64,000 nt of DNA from Brachybacterium vulturis (GCF_002407185.1 NZ_CP023563.1:1984001-2048000), one strand, 5' to 3'. Shown: positions 16,834-26,395, counted from the stretch's first letter. Numbers and translations: made by a program. Notes: generated by a model not told the origin, from the letters alone.

Positions 16834-17190
16834 ATGAGCACTATCAATGAACGACCCCAGGCAGGCGATACCGACGACGACTCGCGGATCTCCGCAGCAG
16901 TGCGGGCGTTGGCAGCCGGTACCGGCTTGAAGAACGCTGAGCTGGCGCCCGTGCTGGGCATCCATCGAGCCTCCGTTTTCGCGAAGCTCAAGGGGGAGAC
17001 GTTATGGAAGGCCAGCGAGGTTGCGACTCTGGCCCGGTACTTCGACGTGCCGGTGGGTGACCTCTTCGACGGCCTCGGTCTGTTCCGGGACACGAAGAAG
17101 CCCCACCGGGTGACCGGTGGGGCTTCAACTGCTGGTGCGCCATCAGGGACTCGAACCCCGGACCTACTGATTAAGAGTCAGCCGCTCTAA
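16834..17190 (+). CDS. XRE-like helix-turn-helix regulator whose frame runs into tRNA-Lys antisense
   Basis: A 118-aa frame. Residues 16-80 form a compact HTH domain (AAVRALAAGTGLKNAELAPV, ...HRASVFAKLKGE..., WKASEVATLARYFDVPVGDLF), a Cro/CI-type fold. From about residue 89 the frame reads through the tRNA-Lys terminator hairpin and the antisense of tRNA-Lys (ending SGTRTPDLLIKSQPL), so the C-terminus is not natural. Either the gene lost its end when the tRNA-adjacent junction formed, or the last functional codon lies elsewhere. Small regulators of this type commonly sit at the ends of integrative elements. Confidence 0.6.
   Translation: MSTINERPQAGDTDDDSRISAAVRALAAGTGLKNAELAPVLGIHRASVFAKLKGETLWKASEVATLARYFDVPVGDLFDGLGLFRDTKKPHRVTGGASTAGAPSGTRTPDLLIKSQPL
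17098..17125 (-). terminator. Intrinsic terminator of tRNA-Lys (bidirectional stem)
   Basis: AAGCCCCACCG (17098-17108) pairs perfectly with CGGTGGGGCTT (17115-17125) around a 6-nt loop. On the minus strand it lies 8 nt past the tRNA and is followed by CTTCTTCG. It overlaps the 3' end of the HTH frame. Confidence 0.8.
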
Positions 17191-17209
17191 CCAACTGAGC
17201 TAATGGCGC
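17133..17209 (-). tRNA. tRNA-Lys (anticodon CUU)
   Basis: Minus-strand cloverleaf: acceptor GCGCCAT/ATGGCGC, D-arm TAGCTCAGTTGG, anticodon loop CTCTTAA reading CUU, T-loop TTCGAGT, with CCA encoded (TGG at 17133-17135). It marks the right border of the IS-rich island. Confidence 0.95.
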
Positions 17210-17395
17210 CGAACAGAAAAGAACTTTACCCCCAAGTCCCCTCACGTCCAACTCGAGGAGCCACGCTGTGAGCGAGCGAACAGCGGGACGGTCCTGCGGG
17301 GAGCCCGAGCGCTTCCTCGGGTCGGACCTGGCCGTTCCTCGAGGATCCCGCCGATCCACCCTCGTGGGTCGTAATGGCCTGCCCAGCACCCTGTC

Positions 17396-18169
17396 TCAGC
17401 GGTAGTGGTGCACGGCCTCCGCGGCGTTCTCCGAGAGATCGCGGATCTCCTCGTGCTCGGTGTGCGAGAGGATCTCCTCGAGCGTCCCGCGGGCGAGGAT
17501 CCGCCCCTCGCCGAGGAACTGGATCTGCGGGCACAGCCGCTGCAGCAGCTCGATGTCATGGGAGGCGATGAGGGTGCCGATGCCCAGGTGTCGGATCGTT
17601 GCGGCGAGGGTGTCGCTGATCCGGCGTCGCGTGTTCGGGTCCACGGCGGTCATCGGCTCGTCGAGCACCAGGATCTCGGGCCGGGTGGCGAGCGCGGTCG
17701 CGAGCGCGACCCGCTGGGTCTCGCCGCCGGAGAGGGTGCGCATGGTGCGCGTCAGGTAGTGCTCCGCCAGCCCCACGGACCCGAGCATCTCCGCAGCGGA
17801 GACGGCGTGGGTGCGCCCGCCCTTGCGGGCCTCCTTCGCCGCCAGCTCGAGGCGTGAGCGGACGGTCTCTCGCGGATCCGAGATCGTCATGGCGTACTGC
17901 GAGACGAAGCGGACGGCCGCGCGGAACCGGCGCCGCTCCGTGCCGCGCAGCTTCACCACGTCACGACCCTCCCAGGTGACCCGGCCGGAGCTCGGCCGGT
18001 GCTCGCCGCTGAGCGTCGCCAGCAGAGTCGTCTTGCCCGCCCCGGAGGCGCCAAGCAGCCCCAGCGGCGGGTCACCGGCACGGACCGTGAGGTCGATCCC
18101 GCTGAGCACCTCCTCCCCGGGGTAGCCGGCATGCAGAGAGCTGGTGGTGAGGCTGGTGGGTGCAGGCAT
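17396..18169 (-). CDS. ABC transporter ATP-binding protein, orphan
   Basis: A 257-aa ATPase with Walker A GASGAGKTT (residues 40-48), signature LSGGETQR, Walker B ILVLDEPMTAVDP and the switch His in IASHDIELL. The overall form resembles oligopeptide/nickel (Dpp/Nik-type) or phosphonate importer ATPases. No permease or binding-protein gene is adjacent, so the substrate cannot be inferred. It lies 130 nt downstream of the STAS-TetR gene on the same strand and may share its transcript. Start 18169 has only a weak GAGAAAG site. Confidence 0.8.
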   Translation of the reverse strand: MPAPTSLTTSSLHAGYPGEEVLSGIDLTVRAGDPPLGLLGASGAGKTTLLATLSGEHRPSSGRVTWEGRDVVKLRGTERRRFRAAVRFVSQYAMTISDPRETVRSRLELAAKEARKGGRTHAVSAAEMLGSVGLAEHYLTRTMRTLSGGETQRVALATALATRPEILVLDEPMTAVDPNTRRRISDTLAATIRHLGIGTLIASHDIELLQRLCPQIQFLGEGRILARGTLEEILSHTEHEEIRDLSENAAEAVHHYR

Positions 18170-18299
18170 CGGGTGCTTTCTCGTGGCGGACGGTCCCGAC
18201 GCACTCTAGCCAGTCCGGCTGTGCCGCCACTGCGAGCAGCGGGAGGGGCTCGAGCCGGTGCGTTCTGCGTCTTTCGCCCTGCCCGCTGCGTCCGGGGTC

Positions 18300-19349
18300 T
18301 CAGCGCTCGCTGTCGGTCCTCAGGAACGCACGGGACAGGCGCGAGAGCTCCTCGATCGGGGCATCGTCGTAGCATCCGTTCTGCATGGTGCGCACGGTCC
18401 TCTCCCGCACCGCGAGGTTGAGCACGAGACCGAACAGGGCCCGGCTCGCGAAGGCGGGATCGAGGCCGCGTCGCAGCAGACCCTGCCGGGCGAACCCGGC
18501 GAAGCACTGTTCGAAGATGTGCTCGTGGACGCGGCGCAGCCGCGACATCCGGAACCGTCCGGGATGGTCGCCGCGAACGGCCTCCGCGCCGAGCGTGGTC
18601 AGCAGCTGGACGGGCAGCGCGCTGGGGTGCCAGTGCACAGGCAGTGCCCGCAGCATCACCTCCGGAGCCGTGCTCATCGCCTCCACCTGGTCCAGAGCAT
18701 TCTGGGCATGGGCCTCGAGCAGATCGACGACCGCCTCCAGCAGGGCGTCCTTCGAGGCGAAATGGTGCATCAGCCCGGGATGCGAGATGCCCACGTGTCG
18801 GCTGATGTCGCGCAGGCTCGCTCCGTAGTAGCCGTGCTCGGCGAACATCTGCGCGGAGCCCTCGAGGATCTCCTCCCGTCGGCTCCGCGTGCGGGGGCGG
18901 GATGACGGCGTCACCGGCGCAGGGGCCGGGGGAGCCTCGACGGCAGTGGTGCCCGCAGACTGCTGCTCGGCACCGCGGAGCAGCGCCAGCGGCGCGCCGC
19001 CGACAGCGCCCGGGGTCGGGGACGCCGCGCCGACCCAGTCCGTCGGCGCCGACGGCGTCCTGCGCGGGCAGATCGGCAGGGGATCGGGGATCCGGTAGGT
19101 CACCGGTGCGAACTCGCTGTCCGGCTCCAGATCGATCAGCTGCCGCAACGGCAGCAGACCGTCGAGATCTATGTGCTCGGTCCCCAGCAGGTCCACGGTG
19201 ATGCTCGGAGCAGGTTCGAGACCACGTGCCTTGGCGATGATCGACAGCAACGAGACGTGGGTCTCGGCGGTCAGGCAGCCGAAGACGGCGAGCGTGACCT
19301 CCCTGAGGTCGAGATCGACACGGACCGTGACAGAGAGGGTGTGCGGCAT
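18300..19349 (-). CDS. TetR-family regulator with N-terminal STAS-like domain
   Basis: A 349-aa protein. Residues about 5-75 look like a STAS/anti-anti-sigma fold (VTLAVFGCLTAETH, then SITVDLLGTEHIDLDGLLPL). A Pro/Ala linker (about 85-150) leads to a TetR HTH (EEILEGSAQMFAEHGYYGAS, LRDISRHVGISHPGLMHHF, residues about 155-200) and an all-helical ligand domain. The HTH and C-terminal half are clearly related to the TetR at 22688-23491, so the two are paralogues and only this one carries the STAS part. It follows the GAF-ANTAR gene by 85 nt on the same strand. Ligand and targets unknown. Confidence 0.75.
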   Translation of the reverse strand: MPHTLSVTVRVDLDLREVTLAVFGCLTAETHVSLLSIIAKARGLEPAPSITVDLLGTEHIDLDGLLPLRQLIDLEPDSEFAPVTYRIPDPLPICPRRTPSAPTDWVGAASPTPGAVGGAPLALLRGAEQQSAGTTAVEAPPAPAPVTPSSRPRTRSRREEILEGSAQMFAEHGYYGASLRDISRHVGISHPGLMHHFASKDALLEAVVDLLEAHAQNALDQVEAMSTAPEVMLRALPVHWHPSALPVQLLTTLGAEAVRGDHPGRFRMSRLRRVHEHIFEQCFAGFARQGLLRRGLDPAFASRALFGLVLNLAVRERTVRTMQNGCYDDAPIEELSRLSRAFLRTDSER

Positions 19350-19434
19350 GTGCGGAGGCCTTTTCGTGCGACGTGACGGGGAGGCCTCCTGCTAGACCTC
19401 GCTGGAGCTTATCCCGCTGTGGAGTCGGCCACAA

Positions 19435-20175
19435 TCAGCTCTCGAAAGCGGTCGTGGCCGGTGCGGAGCTGACGGAGGCCACCAGGTCGGAGGCGAGCTC
19501 CCGCAGCTTCATGTTCCGGTGGTTGGACGCGGTCTTCAGGAGCGCGACGGCCTCGTCCTGGCTGCACCTGTTCTGGGCCATGATGATCCCGACGGCGAGA
19601 TCGATCACCGTCCGGTGCTCCATCGCGGCGCGCAGGTCGCTGTGCGACTCGCGGTCGTGGGCCATCCGGATGGCGAGCCGCAGCGCATTCGAGGCCTGCT
19701 CGACCTCGAGCACGATCGAGGCGATCGTGTCGGAATCGAAATCGTGCGCGGTCGCGGAATACACGTTCAGCCCCGCCTGAGCGTCCTCGTCCAGGTCGAA
19801 GGGGATCCCGAGCACTGCCCGGACGCCCTGCTGCACCGCGGCGTCCTGATAGTCGGGCCAGCGTCCGTCCTGACGCAGATCCCCCGCCCGGATCACGGTG
19901 TTCCCCCGGATCGCGGTCATGCACGGACCGTCGCTGAACCTGTTCTGGAGCTCGTCGAGCGCCGCCGCCTCGGCGCTCGAGGACACCGCGGTGGCGGCCT
20001 TGCGGCCTCGCAGCAGCGTGACAGCGCACCACCGGTCCGGGCCGGTCAGGGAGAGCTGATCCGCCAGCAGGGCCGTGAAGTCGCGCAGGAAATCGGAGAT
20101 GTCCTCGCTCTCCAGAAGCAGGGTCTGCATGGTGCTCAGCTGATCGTCCCGGGTGTTGATCACGTCATCCGGCAT
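19435..20175 (-). CDS. GAF and ANTAR domain RNA-binding antiterminator
   Basis: A 246-aa protein. The GAF sensor domain spans about residues 30-160 (SDGPCMTAIRGNTV, RAVLGIPFDL). The ANTAR domain lies at about 180-235 (EHRTVIDLAVGIIMAQNRCS, then DEAVALLKTASNHRNMKLRELA), with the usual alanine, aromatic and Gly positions. ANTAR proteins bind paired hairpins in nascent mRNA and prevent termination. Start 20175 follows AGGAGG by 7 nt; a longer frame to 20199 has no such site. Its RNA targets are not evident in the window. Confidence 0.85.
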   Translation of the reverse strand: MPDDVINTRDDQLSTMQTLLLESEDISDFLRDFTALLADQLSLTGPDRWCAVTLLRGRKAATAVSSSAEAAALDELQNRFSDGPCMTAIRGNTVIRAGDLRQDGRWPDYQDAAVQQGVRAVLGIPFDLDEDAQAGLNVYSATAHDFDSDTIASIVLEVEQASNALRLAIRMAHDRESHSDLRAAMEHRTVIDLAVGIIMAQNRCSQDEAVALLKTASNHRNMKLRELASDLVASVSSAPATTAFES

Positions 20176-20440
20176 CGCAGGACCTCCTGTCAGGCGCATG
20201 AGGGCGCGCTACACGGCCGCAGGATGCGCGACCCTCCCATCACACTCCGGTTCCGGACCGCCGTCAACAACGCTCATCTCCCGGTGCGGGACCGGTGCAC
20301 CCGCTGTCGTGCGGGCGGGCTCGCGGCACGCCGACCGGATCCTCCTGGAGCGCAGACCTTTCGGTCGGCACCGACGACATCAGCGCAGCCCGACACTAGC
20401 GTGATCGGAGACGACCGGAACATCACCGGAAGGCAGGACC

Positions 20441-21643
20441 ATGAGAGCAGTGACCTGGCAGGGCCGCGAGCAGGTGAGCGTCGAGACCGTGCCCGACCCG
20501 ATCCTCGATCGCCCCACCGATGCGCTGATCCGCGTCACCTCCACGGCGATCTGCGGCTCGGATCTGCACCTGTACGAGGTGCTGGGCCCCTTCATGACCG
20601 CAGGGGACATCATCGGGCACGAACCGATGGGGATCGTCGAGGAGGTCGGATCCGAGGTCGATCACGTGCGCCCCGGCGACCGCGTCGTGGTCCCCTTCAC
20701 CATCTCCTGCGGGAGCTGCGCGATGTGCGGGCAGGGCCTGCCCTCCCAATGCGAGACCACCCAGGTCACCGAGCACGGCACCGGTGCCGCACTGCTGGGG
20801 TACTCGAAGCTCTACGGTCAGGTGCCCGGTGGTCAGGCCGAGTACCTGCGCGTCCCCCATGCCGACTACGGGCTGATGAAGGTCGGCACCGAGCTGCCGG
20901 ATGAGAACTACCTCTTCCTCAGCGACATCCTGCCCACCGCCTGGCAGGCCGTGCACTATGCCGGGGTGCCCGGCCACCGCACGCTCACGGTGATCGGCCT
21001 CGGTCCGGTCGGCCAGCTGTGCGCGCGGATCGGTCGGCACCTCGGCGCGAGGGTGTTCGGCATCGATCCCGTGCCGGAGCGCCGTGCGATGGCCGAGCGG
21101 CACGGGATCGAGGTGCTCGATCTCGGGGAGGACGGCGTGGGCGAGATCCGTGAACGCACCCAGGGCCGTGGCCCGGACGCCGTGATCGATGCCGTCGGGA
21201 TGGAGGCCAGGGGCAGCGTGATGGCGGGCGTCGCCCAGAGGATCGCGGGCACGCTGCCCGACGCGGTCGCCCGTCCGGTGATGGAGCGTGCCGGCGTGGA
21301 CCGGCTCGCCGCCCTGCACACCGCGATCGACCTCGTGCGACGCGGCGGCACGGTCTCCCTGTCGGGGGTCTACGGCGGCGCGGCCAGTCCGATGCCGCTG
21401 CTGAGGATGTTCGACAAGCAGCTCCAGCTGCGCATGGGCCAGTGCAATGTGCGCGCCTGGACGGACACCCTGCTGCCGCTGGTCGAGGATCCCGAGGATC
21501 CGCTCGGCGTCGCCGATCTCGTCACCCACCGTCTGCCGCTGGACGAGGCCGCCGTCGGATACGACCTCTTCCAGCGCAAGCACGACGGGTGCGTGAAGGT
21601 CGTCCTGGACCCCACCGCGCCGTCCGTGCCCGCCATGGCCTGA
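20441..21643 (+). CDS. Zinc-dependent alcohol dehydrogenase (formaldehyde-dehydrogenase-like MDR)
   Basis: A 400-aa medium-chain dehydrogenase. Catalytic zinc ligands are in ICGSDLH (Cys38, with Asp/His following) and GHEPMGIVEEVG (His59-Glu60). The structural-zinc lobe has CGSCAMC with a further Cys in SQC. The NAD site is VIGLGPVGQLC near residues 183-193. Size and inserts match glutathione-independent formaldehyde dehydrogenase-like enzymes, but the true substrate could be another alcohol or aldehyde. The SDR gene 59 nt downstream is co-directional and probably in the same operon. Confidence 0.85.
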   Translation: MRAVTWQGREQVSVETVPDPILDRPTDALIRVTSTAICGSDLHLYEVLGPFMTAGDIIGHEPMGIVEEVGSEVDHVRPGDRVVVPFTISCGSCAMCGQGLPSQCETTQVTEHGTGAALLGYSKLYGQVPGGQAEYLRVPHADYGLMKVGTELPDENYLFLSDILPTAWQAVHYAGVPGHRTLTVIGLGPVGQLCARIGRHLGARVFGIDPVPERRAMAERHGIEVLDLGEDGVGEIRERTQGRGPDAVIDAVGMEARGSVMAGVAQRIAGTLPDAVARPVMERAGVDRLAALHTAIDLVRRGGTVSLSGVYGGAASPMPLLRMFDKQLQLRMGQCNVRAWTDTLLPLVEDPEDPLGVADLVTHRLPLDEAAVGYDLFQRKHDGCVKVVLDPTAPSVPAMA

Positions 21644-21702
21644 GCGCCGCCGGCAACGCCTCGACCCTGTGAACCCGACCACCCGTTCTTGAGGAGGCCC
21701 CC

Positions 21703-22596
21703 ATGGCCGACCAGCTCACCTTCACCGATCCTGTCACCCGTTTCCCCGACATCACCCCGCCGAAGCAGCACCAGCCGGAGCCGGGGCTGGACGCCGAGCT
21801 GATCCCCGGCACCGATCGCGGGGAGGAGTCCTACCGCGGCACCGGGCGTCTGGAAGGGCGTCGAGCGCTCATCACCGGTGCCGACTCGGGCATCGGGGCG
21901 GCCGTCGCGATCGCTTTCGCCCGCGAGGGCGCCGACGTCGCGCTCAACCATCTGCCGGAGGAAGAGGAGGACGCCCGGCACATCGCCGAGGTGATCCGTG
22001 CGGAGGGGCGCACAGCGGTGCTGCTGCCCGGCGACCTCACCGATGCCGCCGTCTGCCGGCAGCTGGTCGAGGATGCGGTGGAGGGCCTCGGGGGACTCGA
22101 TGCTCTGGTGAACAACGCGGGACGCCAGATCGCCGTGGAATCGCTCGAGGAGATCGACGACCAGCAGTGGGAGGACACCTATGCGGTGAACATCCACGCG
22201 ATGTTCCGCCTCTGCCGGGCGGCGCTGACGCATCTGCCCGCCGGCTCCACGATCGTGAACACCACTTCGATCCAGGCGTATCAGCCCTCGCCCACGCTCG
22301 TGGACTACGCCTCGACCAAGGCAGCGATCAACAACTTCACCAAGGGCCTCGCCCAGCAGGTCGCCTCCCGCGGCATCCGCGTCAACGCCGTCGCCCCGGG
22401 GCCGATCTGGACCGCGCTGCAGGTCTCCGACGGCCAGCCGAAGGACGCCCTGCCCGAGTTCGGCAAGAGCACCCCGCTGGGTCGTGCGGGCCAGCCGACC
22501 GAGCTGGCCCCGGCGTACGTCTTCCTCAGCTCAGCCGAGTCGAGCTATGTGCTGGGGGAGACCCTGTCGGTCACGGGAGGGAGCCCGACCCCGTGA
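21703..22596 (+). CDS. SDR family oxidoreductase (YghA/YhdF-like)
   Basis: A 297-aa short-chain dehydrogenase with a long N-terminal extension (about 48 residues, including PKQHQPEPG and DRGEESYRGTGRLEG) typical of the YghA/general-stress subgroup. TGADSGIG binds the cofactor, NNAG is at about residue 130, Ser in TTSIQAYQ, and the catalytic pair is YASTK. C-terminal GETLSVTGGSPTP is typical. A GAGGAGG-like site precedes the ATG. Together with the upstream alcohol dehydrogenase it may form a stress or aldehyde-detoxification pair, which is inference from context. Confidence 0.87.
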   Translation: MADQLTFTDPVTRFPDITPPKQHQPEPGLDAELIPGTDRGEESYRGTGRLEGRRALITGADSGIGAAVAIAFAREGADVALNHLPEEEEDARHIAEVIRAEGRTAVLLPGDLTDAAVCRQLVEDAVEGLGGLDALVNNAGRQIAVESLEEIDDQQWEDTYAVNIHAMFRLCRAALTHLPAGSTIVNTTSIQAYQPSPTLVDYASTKAAINNFTKGLAQQVASRGIRVNAVAPGPIWTALQVSDGQPKDALPEFGKSTPLGRAGQPTELAPAYVFLSSAESSYVLGETLSVTGGSPTP

Positions 22597-22687
22597 ACGC
22601 CGAGCGGACAGCGTCGCTGCTGCGCCGATCCCGACCGAGCACAGCCGTCGGCGTCGCCCCCGGGACGACGAGGATCCTCGATGGCGA

Positions 22688-23491
22688 TCAGCGCCGCAGA
22701 TCTGTCCTGTGGCGTGCGGGTGGTTCTTCGATCAGGAAGGCGTCGACCTGCATGGCCAGATCGTTCAGCGGGTTGTCGTCGTCGGTGCGGTGCTGCAGCG
22801 GACGGACCGTCTTCTCGCGCACGGCGAGGTTCAGCACCACGGCCAGCAGTGCGCGTCCGGCGAAGGCGGGCTCCGTGTTCTCGCGCAGGAGCCCCTGGGC
22901 CGCGAAGCTGCTGAAGCAGCTCTCCAGGACGTGCTCGTGAACGCGCCGCAGCCGCGCCATCCGGTATCGGCCGTGGAGATCCTCGCTGACCGACTCCGCA
23001 TCCAGCGTGGCCATCAGTCGGATCGGAAGGGAGGCGGGGTGCCAGACTTCGGTCAGACCGCGGAGCAGTGAGCGCCGATCCGTGCTGAACTCGGGGACGC
23101 GGTCGAGGGCCGCCTGCGCGTGTTCCTCGAGCCGGTCGATCACCCCGTCGAGCAGCGCGTCCTTCGATTCGAAGTGGTGCAGCATGCCGGAGTGCGAGAG
23201 ACCGATGTGGCTGGAGATGTCACGCAGGCTCGAGCCGTGGTAGCCGTGCTCGGCGAACATCTCCGCGGCACCGTCGAGGATCTCCTCCCGGCGGTTGCGC
23301 GGCGCGCCGGTGTCGGGCGCCGACGAACCTGTGCTGGGAGGAGCGCCGGTGCGGACGTGCGGGGGGCCGGGGGATCTGGCGGGTCCCGATGCTGAGGGTG
23401 CGGCGGCAGGGGCGCCGGCGCTCGCGAGCACGCCCTCGGTCCTGGCCGGAGGCTGACCGGGATGGCTCTGCGGGACAGCTTCTGTCATCAT
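22688..23491 (-). CDS. TetR-family transcriptional regulator
   Basis: A 267-aa protein: an unstructured Pro/Ala/Ser-rich N-terminus (about 65 residues), then a TetR HTH (EEILDGAAEMFAEHGYHGSS, LRDISSHIGLSHSGMLHHF) and a helical C-terminal domain with EKTVRPLQHR near the end. It closely parallels the C-terminal half of the STAS-TetR protein at 18300-19349. The start at 23491 (first of two ATGs) is 5 nt after GAGGAG. It is convergent with the SDR gene at 21703-22596 and may control nearby dehydrogenases or the copper region, but nothing in the sequence shows this. Confidence 0.82.
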   Translation of the reverse strand: MMTEAVPQSHPGQPPARTEGVLASAGAPAAAPSASGPARSPGPPHVRTGAPPSTGSSAPDTGAPRNRREEILDGAAEMFAEHGYHGSSLRDISSHIGLSHSGMLHHFESKDALLDGVIDRLEEHAQAALDRVPEFSTDRRSLLRGLTEVWHPASLPIRLMATLDAESVSEDLHGRYRMARLRRVHEHVLESCFSSFAAQGLLRENTEPAFAGRALLAVVLNLAVREKTVRPLQHRTDDDNPLNDLAMQVDAFLIEEPPARHRTDLRR

Positions 23492-23649
23492 GCCACTCCT
23501 CATTCCGGGCGGTGTCCGGACCAGCGCCGCGGTAGCGGCTGGAAGCACCGGTGCGATCCTGCTCGATCTCCCACGTCCGACCTCCGTGAACAGTATCCCA
23601 CCGGTCACCGCGCTGTTCCGGCCGGTCCGCGTACCGGGACCGGAGGCTG

Positions 23650-24003
23650 TCAGGAGCGCACGAGTCGCGCGATCGCTGCGGAGGCCTCCTTGAGTTTCTC
23701 CTCCGCCTCGTCGCCGCCGGCGCGCGCGGCGTCGAGCACGCAGTGCTGGAGGTGATCGTCCAGCAGGCCCATCGCCACACCGTCCAGCGCTCTCTTCAGC
23801 GCGCTGACCTGGGTGAGGATGTCGATGCAGTACGTCTCCTCGTCGACCATGCGGTGCAGCCCGCGGGCCTGGCCCTCGATGCGCTTGAGCCGTGCGAGGT
23901 AGCGGGCCTTGTCGGAGATGTAGCCGTGGTGATGCTCCGCGGCCGCATCCGGGGAGGGCGTGGGGGCGGAACCTTCGGCGAGCGAGGGGTCGATGGGGGT
24001 CAT
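23650..24003 (-). CDS. csoR: CsoR-family copper-sensing repressor
   Basis: A 117-aa all-helical regulator. The Cu(I) ligand set Cys59, His84 and Cys88 (YCIDILTQ and HLQHC) is complete and the family signature [16 protein letters not shown] is intact. An N-terminal extension contains HHH (24-26). The start overlaps the stop of copA (ATGA at 24000-24003), so it is the last gene of the copper operon and autoregulated if the palindromes upstream of copZ are its operators. On binding Cu(I) it should release DNA and induce copper export. Confidence 0.92.
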   Translation of the reverse strand: MTPIDPSLAEGSAPTPSPDAAAEHHHGYISDKARYLARLKRIEGQARGLHRMVDEETYCIDILTQVSALKRALDGVAMGLLDDHLQHCVLDAARAGGDEAEEKLKEASAAIARLVRS

Positions 24004-26339
24004 GGGTTCCTCCGGGGAGCGGGGCGGTCGGACCGCCGGGACGGGGCGGGGTCGTTCGCCGCGGCGTGCGAGGGGTCGTGTGCACGGGAGCGGAAGGATC
24101 GCAGCCGCAGGCTGTTGCCCACCACGAACACGCTGGAGAAGGCCATGGCGGCACCCGCGAGCATCGGGTTCAGCAGGCCGAGCGCGGCGAGCGGGATGGC
24201 CGCGATGTTGTAGGCGAAGGCCCAGAACAGATTGCCCTTGATGATGGCCAGGGTACGACGGGACAGCCGGATCGCATCGGCCGCGCTGCGCAGGTCGCCG
24301 CGGACCAGGGTGATGTCCGAGGCCTCGATCGCGACGTCGGTGCCGGTGCCCATGGCGAGTCCGAGATCCGCCTGCGCGAGGGCCGCGGCGTCGTTGACGC
24401 CGTCACCGATCATCGCGACCACCTTGCCCTCGCCCTGCAGCCGCGTGACCACGTCGATCTTGTCCTGCGGGAGGACCTCGGCGATGACCTCCTCGATGCC
24501 GACCTCGCCGGCGATCTGCTCGGCGACGGCACGGTGGTCGCCGGTGAGCAGGATCGGGGTGAGCCCGAGGCCCTGCAGCTGAGAGATCGCCTCGGCGCTG
24601 GTGGGCTTGACGGTGTCGGCGACCACGAGCACGCCATGGGCGGCGCCGTCGCGGACTACCACGACGGCGGTCTCGCCGCGGGATTCCGCCTCCGCCTTCG
24701 GTGCGGCCAGCTCCTCGGGCAGCGCCCCGTCCTCGAGCAGGGCGGAACGGCCGATGAGCATCGAGCGGCCCTCGACCGTGCCGCGCACTCCCCGTCCCTC
24801 GAGGTTCTCGAACTCCTCGACGGCGGGCAGGGGGCCGGCCTCCGCGGCGGCGCCGCGGGCGATGGCCTGGGCGATGGGATGCTCGGAGGCGTCCTCGACC
24901 GCGCCCGCCGTGCGCAGCAGCTCGGTGCGGTCCACGCCCCGGGCCGGGATGACGTCGGTCAGGGTCATCCTCCCGGTGGTGACGGTGCCGGTCTTGTCCA
25001 GCACCACGGTGTCGACCTCACGGGTGGATTCCAGGACCTCGGGGCCCTTGAGCAGGATGCCGAGCTGGGCGCCGCGGCCCGTGCCCACCAGCAGTGCGGT
25101 GGGGGTCGCGAGGCCGAGGGCGCAGGGGCACGCGATGATCAGCACCGCGACAGCGGCCGTGAACGCGGCGTCGAGCGGGAAGCCGGCCCCGATCCAGGCA
25201 CCGAGCACGACCACGGCGATCGCGATGACGATCGGCACGAAGATGCCGGAGACCCGGTCGGCCAGGCGCTGGATCTCGGCCTTGCCCGATTGGGCGTCCT
25301 CGACCATCTTCGCCATCTGCGCCAGCTGGGTGTCGCCGCCCACCCGGGTCGCACGCACCAGCAGGCGACCTCCCGCATTCACGGTCGCGCCGGTGACGGC
25401 ATCGCCCTCGCCGACCTCGACCGGCACGGACTCTCCGGTGAGCATCGAGGCGTCGACCGCCGAGGTGCCGGAGACGATCACGCCGTCGGTCGCGATCTTC
25501 TCGCCCGGGCGGATCACGAACTCGTCGTCGACGACGAGGTCCCGGACGGGGACCCGCGTCTCGGCGCCGTCGCGGAGGACGGCCACGTCCTTCGCGCCCA
25601 TGTCCAGCAGGGCGCGCAGAGCGGCGCCGGCCTGTCGCTTGGAGCGCTTCTCGAAGTAACGACCCAGCAGGATGAACATGGTCACCCCGGCGGCGACCTC
25701 GAGATAGATGTTCGCCGCACCGTCGGACGGGCCGACGGCCAGGGTGAACTCGTGGGTCATGCCGGGCTGCCCCGCCGTGCCCAGGAACAGGGCGTACAGC
25801 GACCACAGGAACGCGGCGAGGGTGCCCACGGAGATCAGGGTGTCCATGGTCGCCGCGCCCTGGCGCAGGTTCAGCGCCGCCGCGCGGTGGAAGGGCCAGG
25901 CCGCCCAGATGATGACCGGTGCGGTCAGCGTGAGGGCCGCCCACTGCCAGTAGGTGAACTGCAGCACCGGGATCATCGAGAGCAGGATGACCGGCACCGA
26001 CAGCACGATGGCGCCGATCAGCCGCTGCCGCAGCGAGGTCAGCTCCGGATCTTCCGGCTCCTGCCCGCCCTCCGCGGCGGCGGGGTCCTCTCGGGACCCC
26101 GGCAGCGTGGCGCTGTAGCCGGTCTGCTCCACCACCGTGACCAGGTCATGCGGGTCGTAGCCGACGGGCACGGAGACCCGCGCCTTCTCGGTGGCGTAGT
26201 TCACCGCGGCGGTGATGCCGTCGAGCTTGTTCAGCTTGCGCTCGATCCGATTCGCGCATGAGGCGCAGGTCATCCCGTCGATCTCGAGCTCGATATCGAC
26301 GCCGGAGGGATGCTGCGGCGCGGTTGGGGGAGTGGTCAT
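24000..26339 (-). CDS. copA: Cu(I)-translocating P-type ATPase
   Basis: A 779-aa P1B-type ATPase. One N-terminal heavy-metal-associated domain (GMTCASC at residues 22-28), eight predicted membrane helices, the ion path CPC in [11 protein letters not shown] (about residue 404), phosphorylation motif DKTGTVT (about 448), and hinge GDGVND (about 643). The CPC motif together with CsoR and a CopZ-like chaperone points to Cu(I) export across the cytoplasmic membrane. It is in an operon with copZ and the 45-aa membrane protein upstream and csoR downstream. Confidence 0.93.
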   Translation of the reverse strand: MTTPPTAPQHPSGVDIELEIDGMTCASCANRIERKLNKLDGITAAVNYATEKARVSVPVGYDPHDLVTVVEQTGYSATLPGSREDPAAAEGGQEPEDPELTSLRQRLIGAIVLSVPVILLSMIPVLQFTYWQWAALTLTAPVIIWAAWPFHRAAALNLRQGAATMDTLISVGTLAAFLWSLYALFLGTAGQPGMTHEFTLAVGPSDGAANIYLEVAAGVTMFILLGRYFEKRSKRQAGAALRALLDMGAKDVAVLRDGAETRVPVRDLVVDDEFVIRPGEKIATDGVIVSGTSAVDASMLTGESVPVEVGEGDAVTGATVNAGGRLLVRATRVGGDTQLAQMAKMVEDAQSGKAEIQRLADRVSGIFVPIVIAIAVVVLGAWIGAGFPLDAAFTAAVAVLIIACPCALGLATPTALLVGTGRGAQLGILLKGPEVLESTREVDTVVLDKTGTVTTGRMTLTDVIPARGVDRTELLRTAGAVEDASEHPIAQAIARGAAAEAGPLPAVEEFENLEGRGVRGTVEGRSMLIGRSALLEDGALPEELAAPKAEAESRGETAVVVVRDGAAHGVLVVADTVKPTSAEAISQLQGLGLTPILLTGDHRAVAEQIAGEVGIEEVIAEVLPQDKIDVVTRLQGEGKVVAMIGDGVNDAAALAQADLGLAMGTGTDVAIEASDITLVRGDLRSAADAIRLSRRTLAIIKGNLFWAFAYNIAAIPLAALGLLNPMLAGAAMAFSSVFVVGNSLRLRSFRSRAHDPSHAAANDPAPSRRSDRPAPRRNP

Positions 26340-26395
26340 CGTGCGGACTTCTCTCTCGTGGGCGGATGCTCACGGTGACGAGGTGAGGAGCGGGG

